From: a bacterium
GTDB lineage: Bacteria > Planctomycetota > Planctomycetia > Planctomycetales > Planctomycetaceae
Assembly (NCBI GenBank): GCA_016124895.1
Contig: WGMU01000003.1
Coordinates: 1 to 64,000 of the forward strand
Reading direction: 5' to 3'
Length of the DNA: 64,000 nt
A program made the position numbers and the translations under genes. Positions 63,598 to 64,000 of the stretch are shown in pieces (positions within the stretch are counted from its first letter, which is position 1; each line of letters opens with the position of its first letter). The notes under the pieces are model-generated. The model saw only the letters and a list, made by a program, of their open reading frames with translations, searched no databases and was not told the DNA's origin.

Positions 63598-64000
63598 AAT
63601 CCGTGCAGGCCCTTCAGGAAGTAGGCCGATGACTTGTGACTTTTCTCGCACTCGTAGCAGCGTTTCAGCCGGTTTTTGTAGAGTGGCCAGACCGTGCTGC
63701 GGTGATGAGCATTCGGACGGCCTTCGATGTCACCGAAGACAAAGAAGTCCAGATCGTTCGGCTCGGTCACTTCCATTCCCGGCAGCAGAGTTGGAGCCTG
63801 ATCCGGCTCCAGCGGCTGAACCAGTTCCGGGGTGACGAGGATCAGCAGTTCGGATTCGACACGGTCAATCGATTTCTGCGCTGTCAGGACGTTGAGACCG
63901 GGGACGTCGCCGAAGATCGGGAATTTTGACGTTGCCGAACCCTGCTGATCCTGCAGCAGTCCTGCGATGGCGAAGACCTGGCCTTCACGCATCTCGACTG
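63588..64000 (-). CDS. Type II/III secretion secretin, C-terminal part (cut by right edge)
   Basis: About 137 residues are visible; the frame continues past the window edge upstream. VEMREGQVFAIAGLLQDQQG, then KFPIFGDVPGLNVLTAQKSI and VESELLILVTPELVQPLEP are the C-terminal barrel part of secretins (GspD/CpaC/PilQ), the conserved VPGLG-type gate and the VTPELV end. The secretin forms an outer-membrane pore. The downstream genes suggest the CpaC/RcpA type of a Tad pilus locus. The tail after ELVQPLEP is longer than in many secretins. Confidence 0.9.
   Translation of the reverse strand, partial: VEMREGQVFAIAGLLQDQQGSATSKFPIFGDVPGLNVLTAQKSIDRVESELLILVTPELVQPLEPDQAPTLLPGMEVTEPNDLDFFVFGDIEGRPNAHHRSTVWPLYKNRLKRCYECEKSHKSSAYFLKGLHGFSN

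Noticed and set aside
63581-63600. tRNA T-arm-like GTTCGA sequence
   Set aside because: It is a short hairpin around the secretin stop codon; no acceptor, D or anticodon arms can be folded around it.

Overview
The window looks like a chromosome segment of a Planctomycetota bacterium, probably class Planctomycetia. This is inferred from gene families, not from a marker gene. It is GC-rich. It carries a PQQ-type beta-propeller protein with a methyltransferase-like front, a very large Ser/Thr kinase with TPR repeats, LL-diaminopimelate aminotransferase (DapL), a GSII-type glutamine synthetase, a DUF58/transglutaminase pair and the end of a Tad-type secretin locus. Many intergenic gaps hold palindromic repeats. 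No rRNA, tRNA or CRISPR array was recognised.

Layout. 1-7.6 kb (minus strand): a secreted beta-propeller protein cut by the left edge; a run of PfkB sugar kinase, Uma2 nuclease-fold protein and 6-phosphogluconate dehydrogenase ending in a strong terminator; then csrA with a GAF protein. 7.6-9.0 kb is a decayed stretch with a relic NtrC-type DNA-binding end and a palindromic repeat. 9.0-13.6 kb (plus) is a glycan operon: sugar C-methyltransferase, RfbD-like reductase and a glycosyltransferase/methyltransferase fusion. 13.6-17.8 kb (minus): an NtrC/NtrB-like two-component pair and a peroxiredoxin-like/2OG-oxygenase fusion. 18-25.3 kb: an ExeA-like ATPase with a huge acidic tail, an MFS transporter, a soluble histidine kinase and small membrane proteins.

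25.3-35.5 kb: a CE15-like esterase; a peroxide-defence group (ferritin-like protein, di-haem cytochrome c peroxidase, divergent OxyR); a NanA-like aldolase; a small membrane protein; a UDP-sugar dehydrogenase; GSII; and a quinone oxidoreductase. 35.6-42.6 kb (plus): a 1559-residue kinase whose N-terminus is an array of T-x-x-D/E motifs, a membrane-anchored protein and TsaE. 42.8-48.6 kb: HslVU, two class I aminotransferases (one is DapL) and a dual-specificity phosphatase. 48.7-55.5 kb: DUF58 protein, transglutaminase and a TolC-family lipoprotein.

55545-58024 is a complete IS1595-family element. It has 25-bp inverted ends (23/25 matching) and a perfect 8-bp target duplication, CAAAGATA. Besides the transposase it carries a HigBA-like toxin-antitoxin pair and two small ORFs, one frameshifted. 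It landed 18 bp after the tolC-like gene. 58.1-61.9 kb is a dus-coaX-thiE operon in which ThiE is fused to Clp-N-like repeats. 62-64 kb (minus) is the tail of a Tad-like secretion locus: secretin, lipoprotein and TPR lipoprotein.

The most novel-looking items are the toxin-antitoxin-carrying IS1595 element, the kinase's T-x-x-D/E array, the family of paired GTAG...CTAC palindromes, and several domain fusions (ClpN-ThiE, peroxiredoxin-2OG oxygenase, GT4-methyltransferase).
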